A stretch of 64,000 nucleotides of DNA from JAXLQL01 sp046331625 (GTDB taxonomy: Bacteria > Acidobacteriota > Terriglobia > Bryobacterales > Bryobacteraceae). Made by a program: the position numbers and the translations under genes. Below are positions 34,065 through 43,564 of this stretch, piece by piece. Each line of letters starts with the position of its first letter. Position 1 is the stretch's first letter. The DNA is taken from the NCBI GenBank assembly GCA_046331625.1, contig JAXLQL010000035.1:1-64000 (forward strand), read 5' to 3'. The notes beneath the pieces are model-generated. The model was not told the origin of the DNA. It ran no database searches and was given only the letters and a program-made list of their open reading frames with translations.

Positions 34065-35549
34065 GTGAACATCGCGCTACAGGTACTGAAAGTCGTCCTG
34101 TGGGCAGAAGGGCTCTTGCTGACCGCCGGGTCAGTAAACCTGTTACTACCCGGATTCCGCGGTTGGGACCATCTCCCGGCATGGCGCTTCGGGCACGCCG
34201 CCATCGCCGCGCTCCTGGGCTACATGCTCGCGTTGGGCTTTGCATGCATGGTGGCGGCATGGGGGCTCTCGGCAAAAGCAAGTTGGGGGCGAAACGCTAC
34301 CATCGCCGCTTCCATCTTGAACACCATCTTCACTCCAATAGGTACGATCCCCGGTGTATTTGGCCTCCTCGTACTGCTCAGCCAAACAGGCCAACTGCTG
34401 CTGGCCGCGGAGGTGGAAGAGCGGAAACATCGCGATGTGCAAAAGCCCGTGAAGCCGCTCGCGCTCGGCTACCTGGTAGTGGTGGCGGCGGGCGTCACCG
34501 CGGGGCTCTCGGTGAACGAACTCGGCCGCCGCGCCGGCGTCCCCGCAATGCCGATGTGGGCCGACATGATCGCTGTCCCTTTCGGCTTGGCTGTGGCGAT
34601 TGCACTCCACGAAGCCGGACACATGATTGCCGGTTGGGTGGTCGGGTTCCGATTTTCGTCCATCGCCGTGGGGCCGCTCATGATTACCCGGCGCTCGGAT
34701 GGATGGACCGCCGGGATCCACAAAGGCCTCGGCTTCGATGGCCAGAGCGGAGTGAACATCGGCAGCCTGAACATGCTTCGCTTGCGCCGCCTGATCTACG
34801 CGGCCGGTGGGCCAGCCGCGAGCCTCGTCGCCACCGCGGTGTTCTATCTGGCCGCCGTCCAAACGGTGGATACGCCCTGGGCTGACTCCGGCGACGTCTT
34901 TCTGACGCTGAGCTGGCTCTCCCTCAATGGGTTGATCTTCTCCGCTTGGCCCGTAACGCTCGAAGGGTTCGAGACCGACGGCAGCACCATCGCGGACCTG
35001 GTCCGGATGACTCCGGCCGGTCAGCGAAGCCTGGCCATGTCGGCGTGCCATCTGTCGGCGTCACAACCGCTTCGCCCGCGAGACTGGCCTTCGCAGTGGA
35101 TGCAGCATATGCTGGCCGAGCCGGCGGGCACCCGGCGATTCGAAGACGCCTGCTTCCTGACCTACTGCCACCACCTCGACCGCGATGATCCGCAGGCAGC
35201 AAGCGAGGCGATCCACAAGTTGAGCGCCGCGGTGGAAGCAGCCTTGCCCGAGTGGAATCGCCGGCGATACGCGCTGGAACTCGCCCACTACGAAGCCATC
35301 CACGAAGGCAACGCCAAGAAGGCCAAGCGATGGCTCAGCTTCGGAGCCGCGCTCACCGTGGAGCGCTACGTAGAGCTTCGCGCTCGCGCGGCCCTGCTGG
35401 CAGCCGAAGGCGATCCCGCCGCCGCGCGGACCCTCATCGGCAGCTCGCGCGAGGCGCTCTCGAACGCGCCTCGCACAGGTTTCACCGATCTCGAGCACCG
35501 AATGCTCGACCGTCTGGAACACTCGCTGGGCAGTACAGCAAGCCCTTGA
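34065..35549 (+). CDS. M50 (site-2) family membrane metalloprotease, separate paralogue
   Basis: A 494-residue polytopic protein. Membrane helices occupy about 5-30, 45-70, 80-118 and 133-150; the zinc motif H182-E-A-G-H186 lies in AIALHEAGHMIAGWVVG. A later PVTLEGFETDGS supplies the Asp of the second metal-site motif, but the Asn-x-x-Pro part is changed to SAWP. The C-terminal 200 residues are soluble and helical (TYCHHLDRDDPQAASEAIHK, ALELAHYEAIHEGNAKKAKR), TPR-like. PLRPRDW near the domain junction is shared with the three tandem paralogues at 52.6-57.1 kb. The GTG start has no Shine-Dalgarno and is less certain than the body. Confidence 0.82.
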   Translation: MNIALQVLKVVLWAEGLLLTAGSVNLLLPGFRGWDHLPAWRFGHAAIAALLGYMLALGFACMVAAWGLSAKASWGRNATIAASILNTIFTPIGTIPGVFGLLVLLSQTGQLLLAAEVEERKHRDVQKPVKPLALGYLVVVAAGVTAGLSVNELGRRAGVPAMPMWADMIAVPFGLAVAIALHEAGHMIAGWVVGFRFSSIAVGPLMITRRSDGWTAGIHKGLGFDGQSGVNIGSLNMLRLRRLIYAAGGPAASLVATAVFYLAAVQTVDTPWADSGDVFLTLSWLSLNGLIFSAWPVTLEGFETDGSTIADLVRMTPAGQRSLAMSACHLSASQPLRPRDWPSQWMQHMLAEPAGTRRFEDACFLTYCHHLDRDDPQAASEAIHKLSAAVEAALPEWNRRRYALELAHYEAIHEGNAKKAKRWLSFGAALTVERYVELRARAALLAAEGDPAAARTLIGSSREALSNAPRTGFTDLEHRMLDRLEHSLGSTASP

Positions 35550-35554
35550 GGACT

Positions 35555-38503
35555 TCATGGCCGCTTCCCAATCGTGATCCGCCCCTGCATCCGAAACCTC
35601 TCCCCCGGCGCCATCACCGCCGCCGGCCAGGCCAGCGCCTTCAATCCAACCAACCCCTGCGGCTCATCGCCCGACTTCTGATCCAAGCTCTTGAACTCCA
35701 CCGCCAGCGTCGCCTTCACCGCCGTCCCCCCCTTGTCCACGCCCCCCATCTCATATTGGATCGTCGTCGGCACAGTGCTCAGTTGCCAGCAAAGCCCCGC
35801 CGTCAACGAGCCATTGCCCGGCAGCGTCGACGACCCGAAGAACTTCGCGATCGAGCTCGAATAGTCGCCGCCCCCAGCCACAAACTTCGTCAAATTCACG
35901 TCCACGCCGTTCGTTTCCGTCACCACCAGCTTCTGATAGTAAGGCCGGTCTGGCGAGCAGTTCGGATCGCCGTTGCCAACCTTCACCACCACCGCCGGAA
36001 CGCTCTTCAGCGATATCGCCGCCGTCGTCGCCCCGCTGCCCGCGTCCTTCTTCCCCCGAAAAGCCACCGTCACCTGCTTCGTCCACTTCTGCCCTTCCGG
36101 ATCCTGGCCACCGAACGCGAACACCACGTCCATCGGGACCTCGAGATCTCCGCCGCGTAGTTGCGCGCGTAACGTACTGTTCGCGCGCAGAAGCGTCGAG
36201 CCGAACCAATCCTCGATGTCTTTGCTGAAGTCGTGGCCGTCTATCGAGAACGAGGTGAAGTGCGTGAACACTCCGCCGGTCTCTTTCAGTTCCACCGTGT
36301 ATGACCATTCGTAGCCGTCTTCGTCCGGCTCTTCGCGGTACACCGGATTCGGATTCACTGTCGCAACAACAACCGACGGGCCTGTTTGCGGGATCAGCCC
36401 GATCTGAACCCTCCCCGTCGAGCCCTTGAATCCCCCGTCGCCCACATACACCGCCACAATCGGATTCAGCCCGGGCTTCAGTTCCTTCGCGGTCACCGTG
36501 TACGTCGCGGCCGCCGTGCCGCCCGAACCGCTCAGCGCCGCCGTTCCCAACACCGCATCGTTGGTCCGGAAACTAACCGCCCCAGTTGGCGACTCCTTTC
36601 CCGTGGCGGCCTTCACCGTCGCGGTCAATTTCGAACTTCCGTCGCTCAACAGCGACACCGGTGATGCCGTGAGGGTCAACGAGGTCTCCACCGCGGCCGC
36701 CTTCTTCGGATCCACCCAGTTGTCGAAAAGGTTCTTGATGTCCACCGAGCCCAAGCCTGTCGCCATGTCATAACCCGGACCGGCCTTGTATCCGAACTTG
36801 CCGTCCGGGCAACCAGCCGCATTCTTCGCGCACGGGACGATATTGTCGCCGCTCGTGATGTCGTGGAAAACCGAAGGTGCTGCCTGCGCCAAAGCGTACA
36901 GCCGCGGATTGATGTTCCCCAATCCCGGCTTGCCCTGCGCCCCGCTCCGCACCACATATTGATTCAGGGCCGAGACCACGCCCGCGAAGAACGATGTACC
37001 CGGTGAAGTTCCGCCCGCTCGCCGCATCTCGCCCCTCCAGAACACCGCATACGGCGTCTGGTGGAACGATCCCGCGAACGCCAGGTCGGGCACGTGCCGG
37101 GCATCGGCCTCGGGAACTCCCGCACCTGTCTGCCATTCCGGCTTCCGAAAGTGAATGCTCGCCCCTCCGCCGCTCGCCATCAACGCTCCGGCGCGCTCGG
37201 TCTCGTTCAACGCCGCTTCGGGAATGTAGCCAAGAGCCGATGGCCTGTTTGGCGCGGCCTTGGGATCCCAGTATTCCGCTCCAGGTTTCTCATCGAACTG
37301 CGTTGCGCCCACCGCGGTCACCTCCGGAGCGCTCGCCGGGATCGATACCGCCATCCGCCGTCCCGCCTTGTCCACCGCCTGTTCTTCGCACGCAGCCGGA
37401 CCCGAAGCTCCCGAACCGGCGATGTAGGTAATCCCCTGCGCGTTCGCTTGTTGCGCCACGTTACGGAACCGCTCGGCCCATCGCTTGCTTGTGAACGTTT
37501 CGCAGTAGATATTGCCGTTGCTCAGCACGGGCGCGAGATTGCGATCGATCACGTACTCCGCCGCGTCATTGGAATCGTAGGCATAGATGTACACGATCGA
37601 GGCCTTCGGAGCAGCGGCGCTGGCGTACTCCACGTCCATCACCGCTTCTGCCTCGTCGGTGTCGCTCTCGCCGGGGTCGTCTTCTCCCGGAAGCAGCATC
37701 ACCTGGGGATCGTTCTCGGGCAGCCCGAAAGTGTTTCGGAACGTTCGCACGTCCGCCATGTCGAACTTCGATTGGCCCACGATGGCGATCTTCTGTCCGC
37801 CGCCGTCGAACCCCTTCTCGTGGATCGGCGCCAAGTTGTAGATCTTCGCCAGATCGCCCGGCACCAGGCCGTGCGCGCCGTTGTCGCGGTTCGCCTCTGG
37901 CTTCGCACTCGCGGCGGCTCGCAGACGGTCCAGACCGCGAACATCGTAGACCAGCGCCTCGAGATCCTTCGGCAGTGCCACCTCATCCACATTGGCGTAT
38001 CGCAACTTGCCGCCCACCCGGAACCGGTGCATGTCCGTCAGGAACGCCGCGCGAACCTGCGCCGCCGTTCCGCTGAAAGTAATGTGGGTGCGGCTACGCG
38101 CGGCATTCTCCACCCGGAACCCTTGCCCCTCGATCCATTCGCGGACCCGTCCGTAATCTCCATTACTGAGCCCGAACCGATCGCCGAAATCCTCCGGCGT
38201 CAGCCACTCGTGGTAATGCGCCGACCACGGATTCTGCTGGTCAGCCAGCAACTGATCGAGTTCCTCCTGTTGTTGCGCCGTGGGGCGGAATCGGAGCGAG
38301 ATCCCGCCAACGCGCTCGGCATCATCCAGGGGACCCTCGCTAGGCAGTTGTTCCACCAGGGCGTTCCGAGTGCCGCGAAGCCGCGTCTTGTCATGGTTCT
38401 GGATGCCGGCGGCGAGCCGATCCACCCGTTGAGCCGGGGCCAGCGCCCCAAATACGGCAAAGATGAGCCCTGCCGTCATCCGTTTCCGCGTGTTAGGTGT
38501 CAT
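35555..38503 (-). CDS. Sedolisin-type serine-carboxyl protease (S53) with Ig-like domain
   Basis: A 982-residue secreted protease. After a signal peptide comes a pro-kumamolisin activation domain (RVGGISLRFRPTAQQQEELD, HYHEWLTPEDFGDRFGLS). The S53 catalytic domain spans about 220-580: E286/D290 in EAEAVMDVEYASAAAP, and the nucleophile near S499 in GGTSPGTSFFAGVVSALNQ. The oxyanion-hole motif S-G-D-S-G reads GSGASGPAAC, so the Asp seems to be lost or shifted. A Big_3-type Ig-like repeat follows (LTLTASPVSLLSDGSSKLTA), then two beta-rich C-terminal repeats (about 700-970). It is divergent from the CHAT gene. ATG 38503 is used; GTG 38506 directly precedes it. Confidence 0.9.
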   Translation of the reverse strand: MTPNTRKRMTAGLIFAVFGALAPAQRVDRLAAGIQNHDKTRLRGTRNALVEQLPSEGPLDDAERVGGISLRFRPTAQQQEELDQLLADQQNPWSAHYHEWLTPEDFGDRFGLSNGDYGRVREWIEGQGFRVENAARSRTHITFSGTAAQVRAAFLTDMHRFRVGGKLRYANVDEVALPKDLEALVYDVRGLDRLRAAASAKPEANRDNGAHGLVPGDLAKIYNLAPIHEKGFDGGGQKIAIVGQSKFDMADVRTFRNTFGLPENDPQVMLLPGEDDPGESDTDEAEAVMDVEYASAAAPKASIVYIYAYDSNDAAEYVIDRNLAPVLSNGNIYCETFTSKRWAERFRNVAQQANAQGITYIAGSGASGPAACEEQAVDKAGRRMAVSIPASAPEVTAVGATQFDEKPGAEYWDPKAAPNRPSALGYIPEAALNETERAGALMASGGGASIHFRKPEWQTGAGVPEADARHVPDLAFAGSFHQTPYAVFWRGEMRRAGGTSPGTSFFAGVVSALNQYVVRSGAQGKPGLGNINPRLYALAQAAPSVFHDITSGDNIVPCAKNAAGCPDGKFGYKAGPGYDMATGLGSVDIKNLFDNWVDPKKAAAVETSLTLTASPVSLLSDGSSKLTATVKAATGKESPTGAVSFRTNDAVLGTAALSGSGGTAAATYTVTAKELKPGLNPIVAVYVGDGGFKGSTGRVQIGLIPQTGPSVVVATVNPNPVYREEPDEDGYEWSYTVELKETGGVFTHFTSFSIDGHDFSKDIEDWFGSTLLRANSTLRAQLRGGDLEVPMDVVFAFGGQDPEGQKWTKQVTVAFRGKKDAGSGATTAAISLKSVPAVVVKVGNGDPNCSPDRPYYQKLVVTETNGVDVNLTKFVAGGGDYSSSIAKFFGSSTLPGNGSLTAGLCWQLSTVPTTIQYEMGGVDKGGTAVKATLAVEFKSLDQKSGDEPQGLVGLKALAWPAAVMAPGERFRMQGRITIGKRP

Positions 38504-38510
38504 CACCCGA

Positions 38511-38537
38511 TACTGGCGGCGGATGGCGAAACGTCAC
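38511..38537 (-). promoter_or_regulatory. Putative promoter of the S53 gene, element shared with the PEGA operon
   Basis: On the minus strand GTGACGTTTCGC (38537-38526), an 8-nt spacer and GCCAGTA (38517-38511) lie 7 nt before the S53 ATG. The same 12-mer and 7-mer with the same spacing are found before the PEGA-metalloprotease operon (47674-47648). The layout fits -35/-10 boxes of an alternative sigma factor. Confidence 0.5.
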
Positions 38538-38558
38538 GCGGAATTTTAGGAGGTGGCG

Positions 38559-41500
38559 GTGAACCGATCGGCGATTGTCCTCGTATTCGCTTCCGTGGTC
38601 CGGATCACGCTCGCACTGGCCGCACTGTCGGCTTCCGCACAGACGGGCTCCTCGATCGCGCTCGAGACCGGCAAAACCATCGAAGCCGATCTCGCCCCAG
38701 GCCGCTCCTATGAGTACCGGCTTCCGTTGCGCCAGGGCCAGTACGCCAAGCTCTCGTTCGAGCAGCGAACGGTTCAGGCGGTCTACACGATTCTCCGGCC
38801 CAGCCGCCAGCCGCTCTACGAGGTCTTCAACGTCCCCGTCGGAGAAACCGGCGGCGCCGAACTGGTCGCCAACGTTTCCGGCGACTGGATCCTGACTGTC
38901 GCCGCGGTCGACTCCAAAGCGGCCGAAGGCAAGTTCGCCGTGACGCTCCAGGAACTGGCCGAAGCATCTGCCCATCACCGCGACCGCGTCGCGGGAATCG
39001 AACTCGTCGCCCGCGCGGTGAGCGCATTGAAGGGATCGGAGCGCGAAGCGTTCCTGAAAGCCATCGATCTCTACGAACAGTCATTGCCCCATTGGCGGCG
39101 CACAGGAGACAAAGAGTCCGAGGCGATCACTCTCTATTCGATTGCCCGGACCTGCGCCGACGCCGGTGACAAAGACAAGGCCCTTCGCTACGCGAATGAA
39201 GCGTTGACCGCGGCCAGAGCCTCCGGCGTGGATGGCGCCGTGGCATGGTCGCTCCACACCCTGGGTTCGATCGCCCACGCCTACGGTGACCGGCGAAAGG
39301 CGATCGAGTATCTGCAGCAGGCGCTTCCTCTCATGCGCAAGGCCGGGAACCGCACCGGCGAAGCCGAGACGCTCAACGCGTTGGCCATCGGACACCGCGG
39401 TACCGGTGACGTTCGCGGCTCGCTTGACGATCTGCTCCAAGCCGAACCGATCCTCACCAGCCTGCGGGATCGACGCAAACTGGCGACTCTCTACAGCAAC
39501 ATTGGCGTCGTCTATTCCGATCTCGGCGAGTATGACAAAGCTCTCGAGAATCACCAACGGGCGCTGGATCATGGCCAGGGCATCGGAAATCGTTCCAGTC
39601 AAGCCGTCACTTGGAACAACATTGGCTCGGTCTACTCGAGCATGGCCGAATACCAGAAAGCCCTCGATGCGTATCGCGGCGCGCTCGACATTCAGCGCGA
39701 ACTCGGCCGCGAATGGAACGTCGCCGTCTGTCTCCACAACATCGCCTGGGTGCACGCAACGCTCGGCGATCGCAAGCAGGCCGAGGCCATCTACCGCGAA
39801 GCGCTGGCGATTCTGCGAAAGATCAAAGACCAGCCCGCCATGTCGAACACGCTCAACAATCTGGGCGAAACGGTGGCCGCGCTCGGCCAGCGCCAGCAAG
39901 CGCTCGACTATCACAACGAAGCGCTCGCTTTGCGGCGAGCCGTGGGTGACCGCGCGGGCGAAGCCTTGTCCCTCGGCAATCTCGGCAAGCTGCAGGCCGA
40001 AATGGGGCAGCGCGATGCCGCCCGAGAGAGTCTCGACTCGGCCCAGAAGATTCTCCGCACCACGGGCAATCCCCGCCGTCTCTCCGGCACTCTGCTCTCC
40101 TCGGCCGCGCTGTGGCGCAAGATGCGCCAGTTCGACAAGGCATCGCAAGAATTGGATGAGGCTCTGTCGATCGGCCGTCAAATCCGCGACCGCCGTACCG
40201 AGGCCGACACGCTGGCCGAATGGGCCCGCCTCGAGCAGGATCGCGGCAACGTGGATGCCGCGCTCGCGCGCACCTCTGAAGCGCTCGCGGCTCTCGAAGA
40301 GCTTCGGCTCAACATCGCCAGCCCCAGCCTGCGCGCGTGGCTGTTCGCCGCCAAGCGTGACGTCCAGGAGATGGAGGTCGCCCTGTTGATGCGCAAGCAT
40401 GCCGGCAACCCCGGCGCGGGCTTCCACGCCAAGGCTCTGCTCGCCGCCGAGCGCGGCAAAGCCCGATCGTTGCTCGAACTGCTGGGCGAGTCGAGCGCCG
40501 GGATCCGCCGCGGCGCCGGCCCAACTCTCCTCGCTCGTGAACGCGAGCTCCAACGCCGCATCTTCGCCACCGCCGAAAGGCAGACGCGCCAGCTCAATGG
40601 CAAGTCCACCCCAGCCGCCGATGCAGCCGCCGCTCGCGAGTTGACCAGCCTCACCGCCGAGTTCGAGCACCTCCAAAGCAAGATCCGTTCCACCAGCCCC
40701 GAATACGCCGCGCTCACCCGCCCCGAGCCGCTTCGGTTAGACGAGATCCAGCAGCGCGTACTCGACCCCGGCACCGCTCTCCTCGAATTCGCGCTCGGCG
40801 AAGAGAAGAGCTACCTCTGGGCCGTTACGGCAACCTCTTTCCATGCCTACACGCTTCCCCCTCGCTCTGAGATCGAGATCGGCGCGCGCCGCGTCCATGA
40901 ACTGCTGACAGCGCGTAATCGCAATCCTGCCAATGAATCACCCGCGGCGAGAGCGGCTCGCGTGCGCCAATCCGACGCCGATTTCCTTCCCGCCGCCGCC
41001 AGCATCAGCCGGATGCTGCTCGGCCAGGCCGCGCCTGATCTCCAGGGCAAGCGTCTGTTGATCGTGGCCGATGGTGCGCTCCAGTATCTGCCGTTCTCGG
41101 CGCTGCCCGATCCACTCGACACAAGCGCCAAACCTGCGCCGCTCATGCTGAATCACGAGATCGTCAATGCGCCTTCGGCCTCCGTCGTCGCGGCCTTGCG
41201 CCACACGCTCGAGAGCCGCAAGCCCGGACAAAAGGCGCTCGCCATCTTCGCCGACCCCGTCTTCAGCGCAACCGACATGCGCGTGCCGGGCTCCCGCCAA
41301 ACTCGCGACGATGCCGGCATGCCGGAACTGCTCCGCCTCCGTTTCAGCCGGAACGAAGCCGAAGAGATCGCCCGCCTGACGCCGCCCCAAGACACTTGGA
41401 AGGCGCTCGACTTCGACGCTACTCGCGACGCCGTGCTCGGCGACGAACTCGCGCAATACCGCATCGTCCACTTCGCCACCCACGCCGTGCTCGACAACGA

Positions 41501-41906
41501 ACATCCCGAGCTGTCGAGCGTCGTGCTCTCGCGCGTCGATCGCTCCGGGCAGCCCCGCAACGGTTACCTGCGGCTCTATGACGTCTACAATCTCCGCCTC
41601 GGCGCCGACCTCGTCGTTCTGAGCGCATGCGAAACCGCCCTCGGCGGCGAGGTCAACGGCGAAGGCCTCATCGGACTCACCCGCGGATTCCTCTATGCCG
41701 GATCGCCTCGTGTCGTAGCCACGCTGTGGAAAGTGGATGACCGCGCCACATCGGAAATCATGAAGCGCTTCTACACGGCGCTGTTGGGGCATCGCGATCG
41801 TCCTGCCGCCGCCCTACGCGCCGCCCAGACCGAGATGTGGAAGCAGAAGGGTTGGGACCGGCCGTACCATTGGGCCGCCTTCACGCTACAAGGAGAGTGG
41901 CGCTGA
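38559..41906 (+). CDS. CHAT-domain protease with TPR repeats, exported
   Basis: A 1115-residue protein. An N-terminal hydrophobic stretch (LVFASVVRITLALAALSASA) is a signal or anchor, followed by a beta domain (about 30-130). TPR repeats run from about 160 to 590, with classical YSNIGVVYSDLGEYDKALEN and WNNIGSVYSSMAEYQKALDA. A helical linker leads to a C-terminal CHAT (caspase-like) domain with catalytic H975 in VHFATHAVLDNEHPELS and C1024 in VVLSACETALGG, both intact. CHAT proteins cut protein substrates, for example in gasdermin or peptide-triggered systems. GTG 38559 is chosen because AGGAGG lies 5 nt upstream. The sigma gene follows after 2 bp. Confidence 0.93.
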   Translation: MNRSAIVLVFASVVRITLALAALSASAQTGSSIALETGKTIEADLAPGRSYEYRLPLRQGQYAKLSFEQRTVQAVYTILRPSRQPLYEVFNVPVGETGGAELVANVSGDWILTVAAVDSKAAEGKFAVTLQELAEASAHHRDRVAGIELVARAVSALKGSEREAFLKAIDLYEQSLPHWRRTGDKESEAITLYSIARTCADAGDKDKALRYANEALTAARASGVDGAVAWSLHTLGSIAHAYGDRRKAIEYLQQALPLMRKAGNRTGEAETLNALAIGHRGTGDVRGSLDDLLQAEPILTSLRDRRKLATLYSNIGVVYSDLGEYDKALENHQRALDHGQGIGNRSSQAVTWNNIGSVYSSMAEYQKALDAYRGALDIQRELGREWNVAVCLHNIAWVHATLGDRKQAEAIYREALAILRKIKDQPAMSNTLNNLGETVAALGQRQQALDYHNEALALRRAVGDRAGEALSLGNLGKLQAEMGQRDAARESLDSAQKILRTTGNPRRLSGTLLSSAALWRKMRQFDKASQELDEALSIGRQIRDRRTEADTLAEWARLEQDRGNVDAALARTSEALAALEELRLNIASPSLRAWLFAAKRDVQEMEVALLMRKHAGNPGAGFHAKALLAAERGKARSLLELLGESSAGIRRGAGPTLLARERELQRRIFATAERQTRQLNGKSTPAADAAAARELTSLTAEFEHLQSKIRSTSPEYAALTRPEPLRLDEIQQRVLDPGTALLEFALGEEKSYLWAVTATSFHAYTLPPRSEIEIGARRVHELLTARNRNPANESPAARAARVRQSDADFLPAAASISRMLLGQAAPDLQGKRLLIVADGALQYLPFSALPDPLDTSAKPAPLMLNHEIVNAPSASVVAALRHTLESRKPGQKALAIFADPVFSATDMRVPGSRQTRDDAGMPELLRLRFSRNEAEEIARLTPPQDTWKALDFDATRDAVLGDELAQYRIVHFATHAVLDNEHPELSSVVLSRVDRSGQPRNGYLRLYDVYNLRLGADLVVLSACETALGGEVNGEGLIGLTRGFLYAGSPRVVATLWKVDDRATSEIMKRFYTALLGHRDRPAAALRAAQTEMWKQKGWDRPYHWAAFTLQGEWR

Positions 41907-41908
41907 CG

Positions 41909-42493
41909 ATGCGGCAAGCCTGGTCACTCACGCAAGACGCCTTCGACGGATTCCTCGCCTCGCTCGGTCCGGACCGTGACTCGGCCGGCGCGCGCTACCT
42001 CGAGATCCGCTCGAACCTCGTGCGTCTGTTCGAGTGGCGCGGCTGCGCAACTCCAGACGAGCATGCCGACGAGGTGATCAATCGCTGCGCACGCAAGATC
42101 GGCGATGGGGAGCAGATTCGGGACGTGGCCACCTATTCCATCGGCGTGGCCCGAATGCTGCTCAAAGAGATCAGCCGGGCGCCCGCCAGCCGGACCGGGT
42201 CGCTCGAAGATGCTCCCGAGCCCCGTACGCTTCCCCCGGACCCGGCGGCCGGCGAAGACGAGCGAGAGGATTGCCTCCGCCGCTGCCTGAGTGGCTTCTC
42301 CGCCGAAAACCGCGACTTCATCCTCCGCTACTACCAGGGCGAAAAGAGCGCCAAGATCGACAATCGAAAGGGTTTGGAACGCTTGTTCGGCATCGCTGCA
42401 GGCACGTTGCGTATGCGCGCGCTGCGTTTGCGCGAGAAGCTTCAGGCGTGCATGGAGAAGTGCCTCGCCGAAAAGGGAGTCTCTTCGCTGTGA
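41909..42493 (+). CDS. ECF-like sigma-70 family RNA polymerase sigma factor
   Basis: A 194-residue protein with a divergent region 2 (YLEIRSNLVRLFEWRGCATP, DEHADEVINRCARKIGDG, SIGVARMLLKEISR) and region 4 (CLRRCLSGFSAENRDFILRY, NRKGLERLFGIAAGTLRMRA, LRLREKLQACMEKCL). This is a pattern I know from acidobacterial sigma factors next to CHAT-TPR genes. It should direct RNA polymerase to a dedicated set of promoters; the shared 27-bp element at 38511 and 47648 is a candidate. ATG 41909 is 2 bp after the CHAT stop; AAGGAG is 13 nt upstream, a long spacing. It is the middle gene of the CHAT-sigma-anti-sigma operon. Confidence 0.82.
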   Translation: MRQAWSLTQDAFDGFLASLGPDRDSAGARYLEIRSNLVRLFEWRGCATPDEHADEVINRCARKIGDGEQIRDVATYSIGVARMLLKEISRAPASRTGSLEDAPEPRTLPPDPAAGEDEREDCLRRCLSGFSAENRDFILRYYQGEKSAKIDNRKGLERLFGIAAGTLRMRALRLREKLQACMEKCLAEKGVSSL

Positions 42494-42538
42494 CGAAATC
42501 GCGGCAATCCGCAGTCTGCTATGAATGGGAGCAGGAAC

Positions 42539-43420
42539 ATGTGGCTAATGGCCGGCGCTGAAGACCATCGATTGACGGACTACTTGCTCGGCAAACTGCC
42601 CGACGAGAAAATGGCCGAGATCGAGGACCGCGCCTTCGCAGACCGCGCCTACCTACTGTCGGTCCAGGCAGCCGAGGCGGACCTGATCGACGCCTACGTC
42701 CGCGGCGAACTGCATGGCACTGAGTTGCGCGCCTTCGAACAGCGATTCCTCGTCTCAGCGGGACGGAGGCGCAAGATCGAGTTCGCGCGCACGCTCGCTC
42801 GCGTAGCCGGCGAGGAAGCAGTTCCGGCCGTCCCCCCCGAACCGTTCTGGAGCCGCTGGCTCCACTGGGATCGCCCGATGCAGTTCGCCGCCGCTATGGC
42901 CGCGCTGGCCTGCGTGGTCGCGCTGCCATGGCTCGGGTACGAGAATCGCGCCATGCGCACCCGGATGGCCGAACTCGAATCCCGCAGCGGCGAACTTGAG
43001 CGCCAGACCGGCGATCTCAATCGCCAACTCGCCGAGGAGAAGGCCCGCGCGGCGCAAGTGAAGCAGGTCTCCCCGCAGTCCCTCATCGCATCGATCGCTC
43101 TGATGGCCGGATCCCGCTCATCGAATGCCGCCCCGCGATTGCAGTTGTCCGCCGATACCCAGCTAGCGCGCATCGAGATCCAACTCGAACCGCAAGATGA
43201 CTTTCCGCGCTATCGAGTGGAACTCCGCACAGCCGCCGGCGTCGAGATTCTCACCCGCGGCAGCCTCACAGCGCAACGCGTAGCGGCCGTATCTTCCGTT
43301 GTGCTCGATCTTCCATCGAGCGCGCTCGCACCCGGCCGCTATGAACTCGCACTGAAGGGCATCGCACCAGATAACTCCGCGAAAGAGGTCGGCTACTACG
43401 GATTCACCGTTCGGCGGTAG
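42539..43420 (+). CDS. Membrane anti-sigma-factor-like protein
   Basis: A 293-residue single-pass protein. The N-terminal 90 residues form a helical domain (HRLTDYLLGKLPDEKMAEIE, EADLIDAYVRGELHGTELRA, FEQRFLVSAGRRRKIEFA) like those encoded after acidobacterial ECF-like sigma genes, probably binding the sigma factor. A membrane helix (FAAAMAALACVVALPWLGY) is followed by a coiled coil (MAELESRSGELERQTGDLNR) and an extracytoplasmic beta domain (LARIEIQLEPQDDFPRYRVE). This fits a sensor that releases sigma by regulated proteolysis; membrane proteases encoded nearby are candidates. Start 42539 has GGGAG 7 nt upstream; ATG 42521 is an alternative. Confidence 0.75.
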   Translation: MWLMAGAEDHRLTDYLLGKLPDEKMAEIEDRAFADRAYLLSVQAAEADLIDAYVRGELHGTELRAFEQRFLVSAGRRRKIEFARTLARVAGEEAVPAVPPEPFWSRWLHWDRPMQFAAAMAALACVVALPWLGYENRAMRTRMAELESRSGELERQTGDLNRQLAEEKARAAQVKQVSPQSLIASIALMAGSRSSNAAPRLQLSADTQLARIEIQLEPQDDFPRYRVELRTAAGVEILTRGSLTAQRVAAVSSVVLDLPSSALAPGRYELALKGIAPDNSAKEVGYYGFTVRR

Positions 43421-43550
43421 CCGGCGCTGGCCGTGTCAATGCAACCAAGTTGTACTACTATCCCTCGTTCTCTTCGCCGCCGATGAAAATTCTCAGCCCG
43501 CCTGTACTACCTGCCCTTCAGTCCGCCCGAGCCCGCCCGCCATCGGCCGT

Positions 43551-43556
43551 TATACT
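43551..43556 (+). promoter_or_regulatory. Possible -10 hexamer upstream of yajQ
   Basis: TATACT ends 8 nt before the ATG at 43565. No Shine-Dalgarno lies between them. No good -35 is seen. Confidence 0.35.
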
Positions 43557-43564
43557 GATCTGGA

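Noticed and set aside
37061..38713. Long plus-strand reading frame of 550 codons antisense to the S53 gene
   Set aside because: Composition is Arg/Leu/His-rich with no motifs; the opposite strand encodes an obvious protease with signal peptide and catalytic residues.
39081..40676. Minus-strand reading frame of 531 codons antisense to the CHAT-TPR gene
   Set aside because: The repetitive look is the reverse complement of TPR repeats. No start signal or domain supports it.
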